The translations under genes and the position numbers were made by a program. Under the pieces are notes generated by a model. That model saw only the letters and a program-made list of their open reading frames with translations, was not told where the DNA came from and did no database searches. Positions 42,317 to 50,635 of a DNA stretch of 64,000 bases are shown piece by piece (within the stretch, counting starts at the first letter, position 1; the number at the start of each line of letters is the position of its first letter). The stretch comes from F22 sp963678855 (GTDB taxonomy: Bacteria; Bacteroidota; Bacteroidia; Bacteroidales; Bacteroidaceae), in NCBI GenBank assembly GCA_963678855.1, contig OY787448.1:1-64000 (forward strand), written 5' to 3'.

Positions 42317-43097
42317 ATGACCACCACATACACCATCACCCATTCCAACTCCCTTCAAGGCATCTCTACCCCCCCCCGAAGGCACCGTCATACTCTCACC
42401 AGAGTATGACTATATCACCACACCCGTAGACGACAAAGTCATCGTAAAACAGGGCAATGACTACGGTCTGTATAATCTCGACCGAAAGGGGGTTATCATC
42501 CCTTTAGGAAAGTACTATTGGCTCAGCGAGATCCATCCGAAATCGGGCTTTATCCGCTGTGTTGAAGAATCTGTCGTGGAAGATAAGCGAACTAGAAGAA
42601 TGGGTATCCTAGCAATAGATGGACAAGTCGTCTTGCCCGCTATTGCTTATCGCATCTGGGACTTTATTCATAACGAAGATAACTATATTCGCATGGAATG
42701 GGGCGATTATAGCCAGGAGATATCCATTGAGGAAATACTTGCTGTGTATGGCAAGAAGTATAGCATCGATACGGTGGAGAAGCTGTGCAATCGTTCTGTG
42801 CGCTATTTCGACACGAATATGTGGGAACCCGAGGATATCTTTATGCATATAGATGAGGAGTCGCTTGAAGATGAGGAGGTGGAGGTTCCTGAGGATGTGT
42901 ATGAGTATGAGGACGAGGAGTACAACGAGGAAGAGGATGACGAGTTGGTATCTGATGAGGTCGACTATGAACCTGAGATTGAAGAGAGCAACTTCGAGTA
43001 TGATGATGACTTGTATGAGGACGATGAGTATATAGACTATGATCCTGACCAGTGGGATGGGGATTATGAGGCGTATATTGATGAATACGGAGAATAA
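42317..43097 (+). CDS. WG-repeat-like protein with acidic tail, frame broken at a C9 tract
   Basis: From ATG 42317 the frame is MTTTYTITHSNSLQGIST and enters a run of nine C (42369-42377). The rest of the gene is one base off. Removing one C joins it to EGTVILSPEYDYITTPVDDKVIVKQGNDYGLYNLDRKGVIIPLGKYYWLSEI, a WG-like repeat sequence, and then an acidic tail (many Asp/Glu, residues about 190-260). Without the shift the annotated product would start at GTG 42576. A homopolymer tract at this place is typical of phase variation by slipped strand. Other possibility: sequencing error. Confidence 0.65.
42369..42377 (+). repeat. poly-C tract (C9) inside the WG-like gene
   Basis: Nine consecutive C. 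Tract lengths of 8 or 11 would restore the frame. The longest C homopolymer seen in the window. Confidence 0.85.
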
Positions 43098-43107
43098 ATA
43101 AAACACA

Positions 43108-43482
43108 TCACGCTTGTAATCTCAGCCACAACCACACATCATCTAGCTCCACCTCAGTCATTCCCCAAAACAAGTAGACCATATGAAACATAATCTCTGT
43201 GTCTATGTCGGGAATGTGATTTCGTATGCTCTGCCATTTTTTTTGCATGGGGGTATTGGTGTACCATCGCTCAATGGCTTTATCGGTAGCTTTAATATAA
43301 CCTGTTTGGTGGCTTCCAAATAGCACGGCTTTCAGCCTGTCTTTCCGCTCCAGCTGCATCAGAATACGCATATAAGGAAGCAGAACTGGGTACAGCTGTA
43401 TATGCGCAGCCAGTAAGGCACGCAATACCGCCGTTTCAAAAGCTTTTACATCTGTTGTTGAATTAGAATTTAGTTCTGTCAT
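43108..43482 (-). CDS. small helical protein of the methylase-kinase island
   Basis: 124 residues from ATG 43482 (MTELNSNSTTDVKAFETAVLRALL). Mostly helical; WQSIRNHIPDIDTEIMFHMVYLFWGMTEVELDDVWLWL ends it. The same W-x-x-I/T-R...Y...M...EL...W order is seen in the 44955-45323 protein, so they are probably related. Function unknown. It follows the 448-residue gene by 36 bases. Confidence 0.6.
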   Translation of the reverse strand: MTELNSNSTTDVKAFETAVLRALLAAHIQLYPVLLPYMRILMQLERKDRLKAVLFGSHQTGYIKATDKAIERWYTNTPMQKKWQSIRNHIPDIDTEIMFHMVYLFWGMTEVELDDVWLWLRLQA

Positions 43483-43518
43483 ACTATGGGTTTTAAGGGC
43501 GTATTGGGAGGTGCGCAA

Positions 43519-44865
43519 CTAACGGTCGAATCGCTGATAGATCTCTCCCCGACGCATAAAGGCACTGCTCACACCGAGGGGGTGTTTGTTGAGATAGTAG
43601 GTGGTGAACGATTCTTGACCGTAGAGTTTGCAGAGGTGTGCAAGGCGTTTAGCACCAAGTTGGATGATGCTGATGGCTAACTGGTTGCCTTGGGCATCGA
43701 GATACTGTGGTGTCTGGCCGCTTGGTACATACAGGAAGGTGTCGTATTGGTGCTTTTGGGCTAGTTCGATACCGAAATCACGCAGGCGTTCGATAGACCA
43801 GCTGGTGTGGCCGCGTTCTCTATCTGTGGGGATGACTAGGGTGGCGGTGTAGACTCTTTGGTAAGCTTTACGTGCGTAGAAACAGCCACGGACTACGAGA
43901 AAGCGTAGCTGATGGGCACGGCAGTCTTCGATGATTGCCTCGGTGGCGGGTAGGGCGATGCAGCCTTCTTGGAAGTAGGGCGCAAGGCGCTTGTTGATCT
44001 CCCAGTCGCTGACGGCAATGACTGGGCATTCTAGTGGACGGGTGCCGGTGGTGCGGTGTGTATCCATAGTGTGTGGGGGGATAGGCTGAATGATAATGGG
44101 AACTAGGTCGCTTTCTTGAAGGATTTGTACGGGTACTTCGAAGTCCGTGCCTTTTAAACCGAATCGTTTCATGCGTTTAAGCCGGTCTGGGGCGTCTACA
44201 AGGTAGATGCGGCAGTAGTAGCAGGTAAGCTTACTGACCATGCGGCTAATCTGATCGATGTTGTCGCTCTCTAAATCAATCACGATATCACTATAAGTGC
44301 TCTGGTAGATAGTGGTGGGCAGGTGATTCATGCCTTGAGCGATATAGTTTTCGCAAGCAAGCTTTTCGGGGGCTAGGGTGCTACGCATTTGGCTGAAATC
44401 ACTGTCGTAGAAGTCGGTCACAAAAGCACGCATGAAGTTGGCCTGTAGGTTGTCTTCATTGATGTTTTTGTCGAGCCACGGACGCATCCAATCGTAGGTG
44501 ATATGGAGCGATATGACTGGAGAGCTGTCTGCTTGGGTACGCTCGTCGATTTTTGCTTGTGTGTGTGTCTTGGTGGCTTGGAAGCATTCTTTTGGATGGA
44601 CTTCCCACAGACCGTCATCAACGTGCACGCTGATAAGGATGCTGTAGAAATGATTGCCTACGAAAAGGCAGTTGTCCATGCGGATGTTTTCTAAGCTGGG
44701 AGCTTGGTAGGGGGTGAGCTTGGCCTCGCGGGGATCGCGATGACTGTGCGTGAAGATTTTGGCTGTTTTATCTGCAGATTTTCGACCGATATAGATGGTG
44801 GCATGAGGACCACTTTCTTTGCGAATGGGGCTTAGGTATGGGGTAAGTTGTTCTTGTGTGATCAT
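43519..44865 (-). CDS. unknown protein of the methylase-kinase island
   Basis: 448 residues, no signal peptide or membrane helix. No family is recognised. Start MITQEQLTPYLSPIRKESGPHATIYIGRKSADKTAKIF. Several aromatic/histidine-rich strands (VISLHITYDWMRPWL, CLFVGNHFYSIL). The promoter at 44906-44944 has the island's shared architecture, so it is expressed together with the other island genes. It could be the substrate-acting effector of the island. Confidence 0.6.
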   Translation of the reverse strand: MITQEQLTPYLSPIRKESGPHATIYIGRKSADKTAKIFTHSHRDPREAKLTPYQAPSLENIRMDNCLFVGNHFYSILISVHVDDGLWEVHPKECFQATKTHTQAKIDERTQADSSPVISLHITYDWMRPWLDKNINEDNLQANFMRAFVTDFYDSDFSQMRSTLAPEKLACENYIAQGMNHLPTTIYQSTYSDIVIDLESDNIDQISRMVSKLTCYYCRIYLVDAPDRLKRMKRFGLKGTDFEVPVQILQESDLVPIIIQPIPPHTMDTHRTTGTRPLECPVIAVSDWEINKRLAPYFQEGCIALPATEAIIEDCRAHQLRFLVVRGCFYARKAYQRVYTATLVIPTDRERGHTSWSIERLRDFGIELAQKHQYDTFLYVPSGQTPQYLDAQGNQLAISIIQLGAKRLAHLCKLYGQESFTTYYLNKHPLGVSSAFMRRGEIYQRFDR

Positions 44866-44905
44866 AACGATTGAGTTTTTTTTGGTTAATGTTTTATTGA
44901 TACTG

Positions 44906-44944
44906 CAAATATAGAGTTGTGTTACGCAACCTTACTTCGTATGT
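44906..44944 (-). promoter_or_regulatory. island promoter, copy 2
   Basis: Reverse: ACATACGAA, 22 bases, TATATTTG at 44913-44906. The 22-base spacer contains TTGCGTAAC. Shares the layout of 45387-45425 and 50345-50383. Confidence 0.6.
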
Positions 44945-44954
44945 GGCACGGATG

Positions 44955-45323
44955 TTAATCGTCTGCCCATTCCAATCCTTTCTTTCTAGCGTTTTCAACT
45001 GCTTTCCATGTGCTCGCAAGTTCTTCTTTATTCATATCTAGGAGATAGTAGAGGATGCAGAACTGCTGGTAGTGACTTAAGGCTTGGAGCATGGTGCGCG
45101 TTTTACTCCAGAGGTAGGATAGGGGTTGTGCGTGGTAGTGAGTACGGATGGTGTTGTCTATATTCTGGATATAGTCTTCATCGGGCCATAGGGCATCGTG
45201 GATATGATTGTCAAGCTGAAGCTGTATGAGTAGTTCCATGCAGTGGATAAATTGTGGATCGGAACTTACTAGCTCGATGATGGTGTTGCGAAGGGTGGAT
45301 TTTTCTAGTTGACTTGTGTACAT
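44955..45323 (-). CDS. small helical protein of the methylase-kinase island
   Basis: 122 residues, all helical. ...SYLWSKTRTMLQALSHYQQFCILYYLLDMNKEELASTWKAVENARKKGLEWADD. The last 40 residues look like a sigma-region-4-like helix-turn-helix, but with no other sign of a sigma factor. Related to 43108-43482. It has its own promoter (45387-45425). Confidence 0.6.
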   Translation of the reverse strand: MYTSQLEKSTLRNTIIELVSSDPQFIHCMELLIQLQLDNHIHDALWPDEDYIQNIDNTIRTHYHAQPLSYLWSKTRTMLQALSHYQQFCILYYLLDMNKEELASTWKAVENARKKGLEWADD

Positions 45324-45386
45324 ATAGTTACGTTTTAGTTTAAGTGTACGTTTCTTGTCTTAGAGAGCTCTTTCTCAATGACACTG

Positions 45387-45425
45387 CAAATATAGTGGGG
45401 AGTTGCGCAGCTTTGGTTCGTAAGT
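45387..45425 (-). promoter_or_regulatory. island promoter, copy 1
   Basis: Reverse: ACTTACGAA (45425-45417), 22-base spacer with AAAGCTGCGCAAC, TATATTTG (45394-45387). Same layout as at 44906 and 50345. Confidence 0.65.
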
Positions 45426-45466
45426 GGAAGTGGGGTGTGGAAAAGTTGAGATTTAGGAGATAAAAA

Positions 45467-45496
45467 TAGGTGAACCACTGGAGCGTGGTTCACCTA
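45467..45496 (-). terminator. terminator between pseudo-receiver and 45323 genes
   Basis: TAGGTGAACCAC (45467-45478) and GTGGTTCACCTA (45485-45496) are perfect arms. On the reverse strand a T-rich run follows. Confidence 0.8.
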
Positions 45497-45514
45497 AACA
45501 TATAAGGACGTGGA

Positions 45515-46453
45515 TTATTTTTGTTTCTCTAGCTTGCTTCTAATCTGCTGGATAAAGTCAAGATACCAAGTCAGGAAGCTGACTAAGGTTTGTATAACGC
45601 TAGGAATAAGGTAGGGCATAACACCTGTTTTGATACCTTTCCGAACTTGTGGAGGTATTTTGTCATTGCCGCTTTTCTTTTCACTATGCGATCCGTCTTG
45701 TGTGCATCGTACCATGTAGTGAAAAGAGAGTTGAATATAGTGGTGGATACCGAATTGCTGCCAATCTTTATTGCATAATTGATAGCTTACTTCATTGAGT
45801 GATAGCCCAGGGTCTACTATTTTATGTATGACCAAGCTTTCGGTAAGCGGCCCTTCTAGGAAGGCGCGTACGGTATTGAGATGTGCTGGGTCGCTGTGTC
45901 TTGAAGAATCCTCCAGAATCTCAATAAGCTCAACAATGTCTTTTTCGTTTTTCTTATCAATGATATTGTAATCTGGATGGAATAGTTTAAACACATCAGG
46001 ATACTTATCCTTAATCTGTCGGTAAGGACTGTCCATATACTCGATGACTTTATGGATGTCGATAAGCAATCGAGCAGTGTCTTCTCGCTTTTGCTTGCTG
46101 TACCAAAGGGGAAGGTGTAAGTCTTCATGCCAAGGCATTGGAGGGATAAAGAGGTCAAGACTTTCTGCACCTTCAAACCCTGCACCAGCTGTGAACACGA
46201 GCCATGGCACGTCTTTGCCTGCGGCTTCGCGGCATTTGTTGATGGTGTTGCTAAGCATCATGCTGCTGGCTTCGCCGTAACGCGTTACGTAGTTGGCATC
46301 AAAGAGCATCAGGTCATAATGGATATCGTTTTGAGCTAGTAGGTCTAGTCCTCGTTGCAAAGTTGGGGCTTGAGTGATATCAATATTGTCATCGTAAGCA
46401 TCGGCTTCGAATGCTTCGAATTTATTGTCGTCAAACCAAAGTACATTTTTCAT
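45515..46453 (-). CDS. pseudo-receiver (response-regulator-like) protein with unknown C-terminal domain
   Basis: 312 residues. MKNVLWFDDNKFEAFE has D8-D9; HYDLMLFDANY has D52 as phospho-acceptor candidate; WLVFTAGAG has T88. The conserved Lys of the last strand is not evident, so it is an unusual receiver. Residues about 160-310 are helical (DKYPDVFKLFHPDYNIID...HHYIQLSFHYMVRC...QTLVSFLTWYLDFIQQIRSKL) and resemble no DNA-binding domain. It is 20 bases downstream of the methylase-kinase gene, so it is the probable phosphorelay partner. Confidence 0.7.
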   Translation of the reverse strand: MKNVLWFDDNKFEAFEADAYDDNIDITQAPTLQRGLDLLAQNDIHYDLMLFDANYVTRYGEASSMMLSNTINKCREAAGKDVPWLVFTAGAGFEGAESLDLFIPPMPWHEDLHLPLWYSKQKREDTARLLIDIHKVIEYMDSPYRQIKDKYPDVFKLFHPDYNIIDKKNEKDIVELIEILEDSSRHSDPAHLNTVRAFLEGPLTESLVIHKIVDPGLSLNEVSYQLCNKDWQQFGIHHYIQLSFHYMVRCTQDGSHSEKKSGNDKIPPQVRKGIKTGVMPYLIPSVIQTLVSFLTWYLDFIQQIRSKLEKQK

Positions 46454-46473
46454 ATGTTATCTTTTTAGTATGG

Positions 46474-48825
46474 TTATTGTTTGATGGAGTTGTTCTCGAA
46501 TATCAGGTTGTAACCAAATGGAAATTCAGCTTTAGGGTCATTGATAATCTCGATATCTGCACCGTATTTAGTCATAATATTCTTTATCTGCCATGCGCCG
46601 ATGCCTGAGCCTTTGCCAGTAGTCACCCCATCTTGGAAGATGTTGTTCTCATTGACGCTTTTATCTAGTGGCTTCCCGTTGTTTGTAACACGGATGCAGA
46701 TTCTGTCTTCTTCATCTTCTGTGAGCAGGATGCAGATTCTATAATCTTGTCTTTCCTTAGATGTAAAGCCATATTTGCGGGCGTTTTCAGCGATATTGAG
46801 CATGATTACATCAAGGGCACGAAGGGGGATCTCAATGCATGGGCCTAGTGGACTATCAGATTCATTGGAGTATTCTTCTATCAGTTCCCAAGAGAAGTCG
46901 GTTTCACCTTTATATCTGGTACAGTGTTCTTTGAAGTAGCTGACCAGTGGTACGGATATGGAACGACCGTAGTGACTCTCGTCGAGCATATTCTGAACCA
47001 TATCGCCCAATTCATCAATATGCTTATTGAGTGTGGCGTGATAATCGCTTGTTGTGGTGCTTGTTTTTGCATCTACAATAGTATCTATAGATAGTTGCCC
47101 TTTGCGCGTCATGACAGTAAATAGGCGGTCTACTTTGGTGCGTATTTGCATGATTTCTTGCCCCATCGCATGTTTACGTTCGCGGAGCATGTTTAAATTG
47201 GCACCTTCTATGCGGTTGATCTCGCCACCTAGTTTGCTGATTTCTGCCTGTAAGCTTTCGGCTACTAGTCGGCGTTGCTTTTTTAGACTAGGCACAGGGA
47301 TGCAAATATCTAGGAAGTCGCTGGCTTTGATCGAAGCGATCACGCCATCGCTGCTCAGGGCTTTGAACTGCTTGATGGCATCAGGGGTGTTGAGGGCGTA
47401 GACTAGATAATCTAGTTCTATGTCTTTGTCTTTTAAATGACAAGTGATATAGTTGCCGCGCAGATATACTGGCTGTTCTTTGGAAGCCTGTATATATGTA
47501 GGGCGTATCTTATTGTACATCTGTGCGCAGACAAGGGTTGGCTTCTTCAAGCGTCTCATTTTCTTTGAGTCGACACTGTTTTCAGCAAGCATATCGGGTG
47601 TGACTCTGTAGTTGTATGCAGAAGATGCAAGGTCTTTGCTGGTAAATATCGGCCCACGACTAATGTCTTCTTTGGGATGCGGAGCAGGGAATACTTCTAA
47701 GATATCGCGTAGACTTTTGGTGCGTTCTTCTTGTGCTATGCGTTGGCTATTGAGTCTTTTCTGCAAGTAGCGACGTCCATTGAGGTCATATTTGTTGTCT
47801 ACAATATCTTGTGTAGCGACACGTATGGTATGGTACTGGTCTAGGGTGATACCTGTGCTAGTATATTGCTCTGGGGTGATATAAAAAGTTACGCTGTCGT
47901 GCACGGATTCTTTATCGATTTCCACCAAATAGCGAGGTTTCGCTGGGTTGACGTACCGGTACATGCTGCTTTCGGTCGGTATCTCGTAGATGGCTTTCAA
48001 TTGCTTGTTGTCTAGCAACGAGGTGCTGAGAATCTTAGCCGAGCTGCATACAAAGAGTAGGGTGCCTGTTGGCGATAAAGACTCTAGACTGTTGGCAATA
48101 ATCATTTCGTCGAGCGTGTCGTGTAGCTTGACGTATCTATCGAAGTTAATCGGTGGGTTGGTGACGATTAAATCGTACTTCTGCTTAGCGGCATTCCAGT
48201 TCTCGATTGAGTCGTTGATGATGTAGTGCTCCGAACTGATACCGTAGTATTCCAAACGAAGTACGCCGAGTGCCCAAGTGTATGGGTCTAACTCGTCACC
48301 GTGGTATTCGCACGCATCTATACCTGTAGCAAAGGATCCGAGACCAGCAAAGGGGTTGTAGACTTTGCATGGGGCTTCTACGTGGGTGATGCTACAAATC
48401 AGCTTGGTGAGCTGTGGACTTTGGAAGAACATCTTGGAACCTCGTGAGTAGTCGGTAAATTGGCTAATGCAGAGGTCGATAAGGTTGTCTTTATCTTGGT
48501 GTTGTACTAGTATATCTAGTACGGTGTGCATATGCAGGACGAAGTCCGTGTGCTTTGTCTCGACACGTAGTCTATGGAGCGCTTTGAATACGTTTTGCTC
48601 GCTCAGCAAAGGCATCTCGTCATGACTTTGCATCTGTTTGATAAGCGCGTCTGTATCGCATAGGGTCTCTGCTGTGATAGCCATGTTTTTGCGCAGACAT
48701 AGGCAGGCAATGACCGCGATGGTGAGCTGGTCTGTGACATTAAAGTCACGGCTTATAGGAAGTTCAAAGGTTGTTTGTGACATCATTTGTGGACTATTTG
48801 TTGTTGTATCTTTGTTGTAAGTCAT
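46474..48825 (-). CDS. N6-adenine DNA methylase fused to a specificity-like domain and a histidine-kinase ATPase
   Basis: 783 residues (start 48825 overlaps the WYL gene by 32 bases; ATG 48786, which follows the WYL stop, is also possible). Residues about 120-350 are an HsdM-type methylase: NPFAGLGSF (157-165, SAM motif) and NPPI (223-226). Residues about 370-540 resemble a target-recognition region with the closing helix SLKKQRRLVAESLQAEISKLGGEINRIE typical of HsdS. Residues about 545-600 are a dimerisation-like helix pair with H552 as candidate phosphoryl site. The ATPase is GHKL type: N-box LNIAENARKYG (676-686), VTNNGKP, and G-box GKGSGIGAWQI. DNA methylation and kinase output in one protein is unusual. 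No HsdR gene is in the window. Confidence 0.85.
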   Translation of the reverse strand: MTYNKDTTTNSPQMMSQTTFELPISRDFNVTDQLTIAVIACLCLRKNMAITAETLCDTDALIKQMQSHDEMPLLSEQNVFKALHRLRVETKHTDFVLHMHTVLDILVQHQDKDNLIDLCISQFTDYSRGSKMFFQSPQLTKLICSITHVEAPCKVYNPFAGLGSFATGIDACEYHGDELDPYTWALGVLRLEYYGISSEHYIINDSIENWNAAKQKYDLIVTNPPINFDRYVKLHDTLDEMIIANSLESLSPTGTLLFVCSSAKILSTSLLDNKQLKAIYEIPTESSMYRYVNPAKPRYLVEIDKESVHDSVTFYITPEQYTSTGITLDQYHTIRVATQDIVDNKYDLNGRRYLQKRLNSQRIAQEERTKSLRDILEVFPAPHPKEDISRGPIFTSKDLASSAYNYRVTPDMLAENSVDSKKMRRLKKPTLVCAQMYNKIRPTYIQASKEQPVYLRGNYITCHLKDKDIELDYLVYALNTPDAIKQFKALSSDGVIASIKASDFLDICIPVPSLKKQRRLVAESLQAEISKLGGEINRIEGANLNMLRERKHAMGQEIMQIRTKVDRLFTVMTRKGQLSIDTIVDAKTSTTTSDYHATLNKHIDELGDMVQNMLDESHYGRSISVPLVSYFKEHCTRYKGETDFSWELIEEYSNESDSPLGPCIEIPLRALDVIMLNIAENARKYGFTSKERQDYRICILLTEDEEDRICIRVTNNGKPLDKSVNENNIFQDGVTTGKGSGIGAWQIKNIMTKYGADIEIINDPKAEFPFGYNLIFENNSIKQ

Positions 48826-49837
48826 TGATATGACTCTGCATCTTTTCTACTATGCTATCTGGACTAATGAGCCGTATGTCAGCTCCATATGACAGCAGCT
48901 GGGTGTATAGCTCGTAGTTAGGAATAACCTTAATGGCGATATAGCTGCCGCCTTTCAATGTGGGATAAGCAGCTTGCAGGTCGGCCAGGGCATCTCCTTT
49001 TACGGGCTTTTGTGAAGGGTGCAGAGGTTTGGTCTCTATATACGGTGTGGTGTTGTCGCTTACCCAAAGGACGATGCGTTGGTATGGGGTGTCGGGTGTG
49101 TGACTGACGCCGATAATATCGTAGAAGTAGTCTTCGAAATCTCTGTCGACTGTTTCGTAGCTAATCTCTTGGGTTTGAGTGATCTGTTCGATACGGTCGA
49201 TGGAGAGAATGCTGAGAGTATCGTAGCGCGGGTCTTTGGTCAACAGAAACCAGCGGTTGTTGTATTGTTTGAGGTATTGCGGTGAGACGTGGAAATGGAT
49301 ATCTATATCTCCGTGAAATGGACGATATACGATATGTAGGGGTGTCTTCGCAAGGATATGTTTGTAGAGGTCGGTGACTAGGTCGCGATTCTTGAGGTCT
49401 GGATTTTCTTGAAACCCTAGTATCTTGGGTGCTTGGGTGACGTCTTGGTTGTGCTGCAAGAGGGGACCAAGATTGTCAAGCCATTCTAGATCGGGGCGAC
49501 CTTCGAAGCTGCCTAGTAGGCTGAGGGCTTCACTGATGGTTTTCTTTTCTAGTGGGGAGAGCTGTTGGCTGCGTAGACTGAAGTGTGGGTCTGTGTAGCG
49601 ATATACGCGTTTGCGACTTTGGTATGACTGTTCTATGGGAGCTTGACAGGTTTCGCTCATCATATACTTAATATCGTCTTGAAAAGTACGTTTAGATACT
49701 TGGCTGATGCCTCTTGCTTGAAGGGTGTCGTTGAGGAGGTCAAGAAGGTCGTCTTGTGTGTACCATTTGCCTTCCCAGCGTCGGAAAATCTCGTCAAGTA
49801 TGTAGAGCCTATCTATTTGATTTTTGGTTACTGCCAT
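48794..49837 (-). CDS. WYL-domain transcriptional regulator
   Basis: 347 residues from ATG 49837 (MAVTKNQIDRLYILDEIFRRWEGKWYTQDDLLDLLND, N-terminal winged helix). The WYL domain has the motif ...NNRWFLLTKDPRYDTLSILSIDRIEQI; the C-terminal WCX part ends the protein. WYL proteins bind ligands or nucleic acids and regulate defence loci. Being the first gene of the island, it is the likely regulator of the shared promoters. Confidence 0.85.
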   Translation of the reverse strand: MAVTKNQIDRLYILDEIFRRWEGKWYTQDDLLDLLNDTLQARGISQVSKRTFQDDIKYMMSETCQAPIEQSYQSRKRVYRYTDPHFSLRSQQLSPLEKKTISEALSLLGSFEGRPDLEWLDNLGPLLQHNQDVTQAPKILGFQENPDLKNRDLVTDLYKHILAKTPLHIVYRPFHGDIDIHFHVSPQYLKQYNNRWFLLTKDPRYDTLSILSIDRIEQITQTQEISYETVDRDFEDYFYDIIGVSHTPDTPYQRIVLWVSDNTTPYIETKPLHPSQKPVKGDALADLQAAYPTLKGGSYIAIKVIPNYELYTQLLSYGADIRLISPDSIVEKMQSHINDLQQRYNNK

Positions 49838-49910
49838 ATGAATTGTTGTTTTTTCTTTTGGTTGCGTAAATGTACAATTATTTCTGACGGGAGCAAAATA
49901 TAAGGTGAGG

Positions 49911-50324
49911 TTATTTATGGGATAGGATATCACCTAAAAGCAGCGTGTTATTAGGCTGCTCGTTGTAGTAGGTGCCTTCGAGTAGCGATTGTATGGTAGT
50001 GCGGATGCGGTATAGCTCATCTCTTACGGCATCATCTTTGAGGTGTTTATTGAGAAAAGTGAGATATTCTTGCTCTTGCTGTCTTAAGTATTGGATGACA
50101 TCTCTGTAGTATCTTTTGGCTTCATATGTGTTGCCTAGACGTGCATAAAGTTCGGCTAAGTCGAAGAGGGTGATGATAATTAGGTCTAGTGGAGCATCTG
50201 CTGCTTTGAGGTCGTATAGCTGTTCTTTATAGTGCATCAGGGTGGCTAGGCGCTCTTTCTTCTCTTGTGGACTTAGTGGCCGCGCTGCGGCTGCTTGGAT
50301 AAGAGGGTGGAAGTTATTGCTCAT
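49911..50324 (-). CDS. TPR-like helical protein of the island
   Basis: 137 residues. LDLIIITLFDLAELYARLGNTYEAKRYYRDVIQYLRQQEQEYLTFL is TPR-like. Upstream of the WYL gene; own promoter with the shared architecture at 50345-50383. Function unknown. Confidence 0.65.
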   Translation of the reverse strand: MSNNFHPLIQAAAARPLSPQEKKERLATLMHYKEQLYDLKAADAPLDLIIITLFDLAELYARLGNTYEAKRYYRDVIQYLRQQEQEYLTFLNKHLKDDAVRDELYRIRTTIQSLLEGTYYNEQPNNTLLLGDILSHK

Positions 50325-50344
50325 TGTTTAATATTTTGTATGGG

Positions 50345-50383
50345 CAAAGATAAGGGGAAGTTGAGCAGTTTAGGTTCGTAAGT
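50345..50383 (-). promoter_or_regulatory. island promoter, copy 3
   Basis: Reverse: ACTTACGAA (50383-50375), 22-base spacer with AAACTGCTCAACT, TATCTTTG (50352-50345). Confidence 0.65.
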
Positions 50384-50635
50384 CAGATGAGGAGTTTACT
50401 AACTGCACAGTTTGTTTTCAATATATTGCACAACCGTGCAAATATCATTAAATCTTTTTTCAAAACTTGTACACCTTGTGAGTTTTGGGTACTTTTGAGG
50501 AACATCACAGCATGGAGTATATAGATGCTGATAAAGTAGTAGCGACTACCCACGTTGTGCGTCATGTGGAAAACAAGTGCTTTATATCTCTCTATTGTGA
50601 TTTTCGCGACTTATAATAACAAATTAGATTTCAAA
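50384..50635. other. intergenic region between the island and the TPR gene
   Basis: About 250 bases holding the divergent starts. AT-rich; no gene or hairpin seen. Confidence 0.3.

Noticed and set aside
42609..43106. Long minus-strand frame under the acidic gene
   Set aside because: It mirrors GA-rich Asp/Glu codons as Ile/Leu/Val and has no promoter or other support.
46474..50324. Call of the island as a classical type I restriction-modification system
   Set aside because: No HsdR-like helicase-nuclease gene in the window and the specificity region is fused to a kinase domain.
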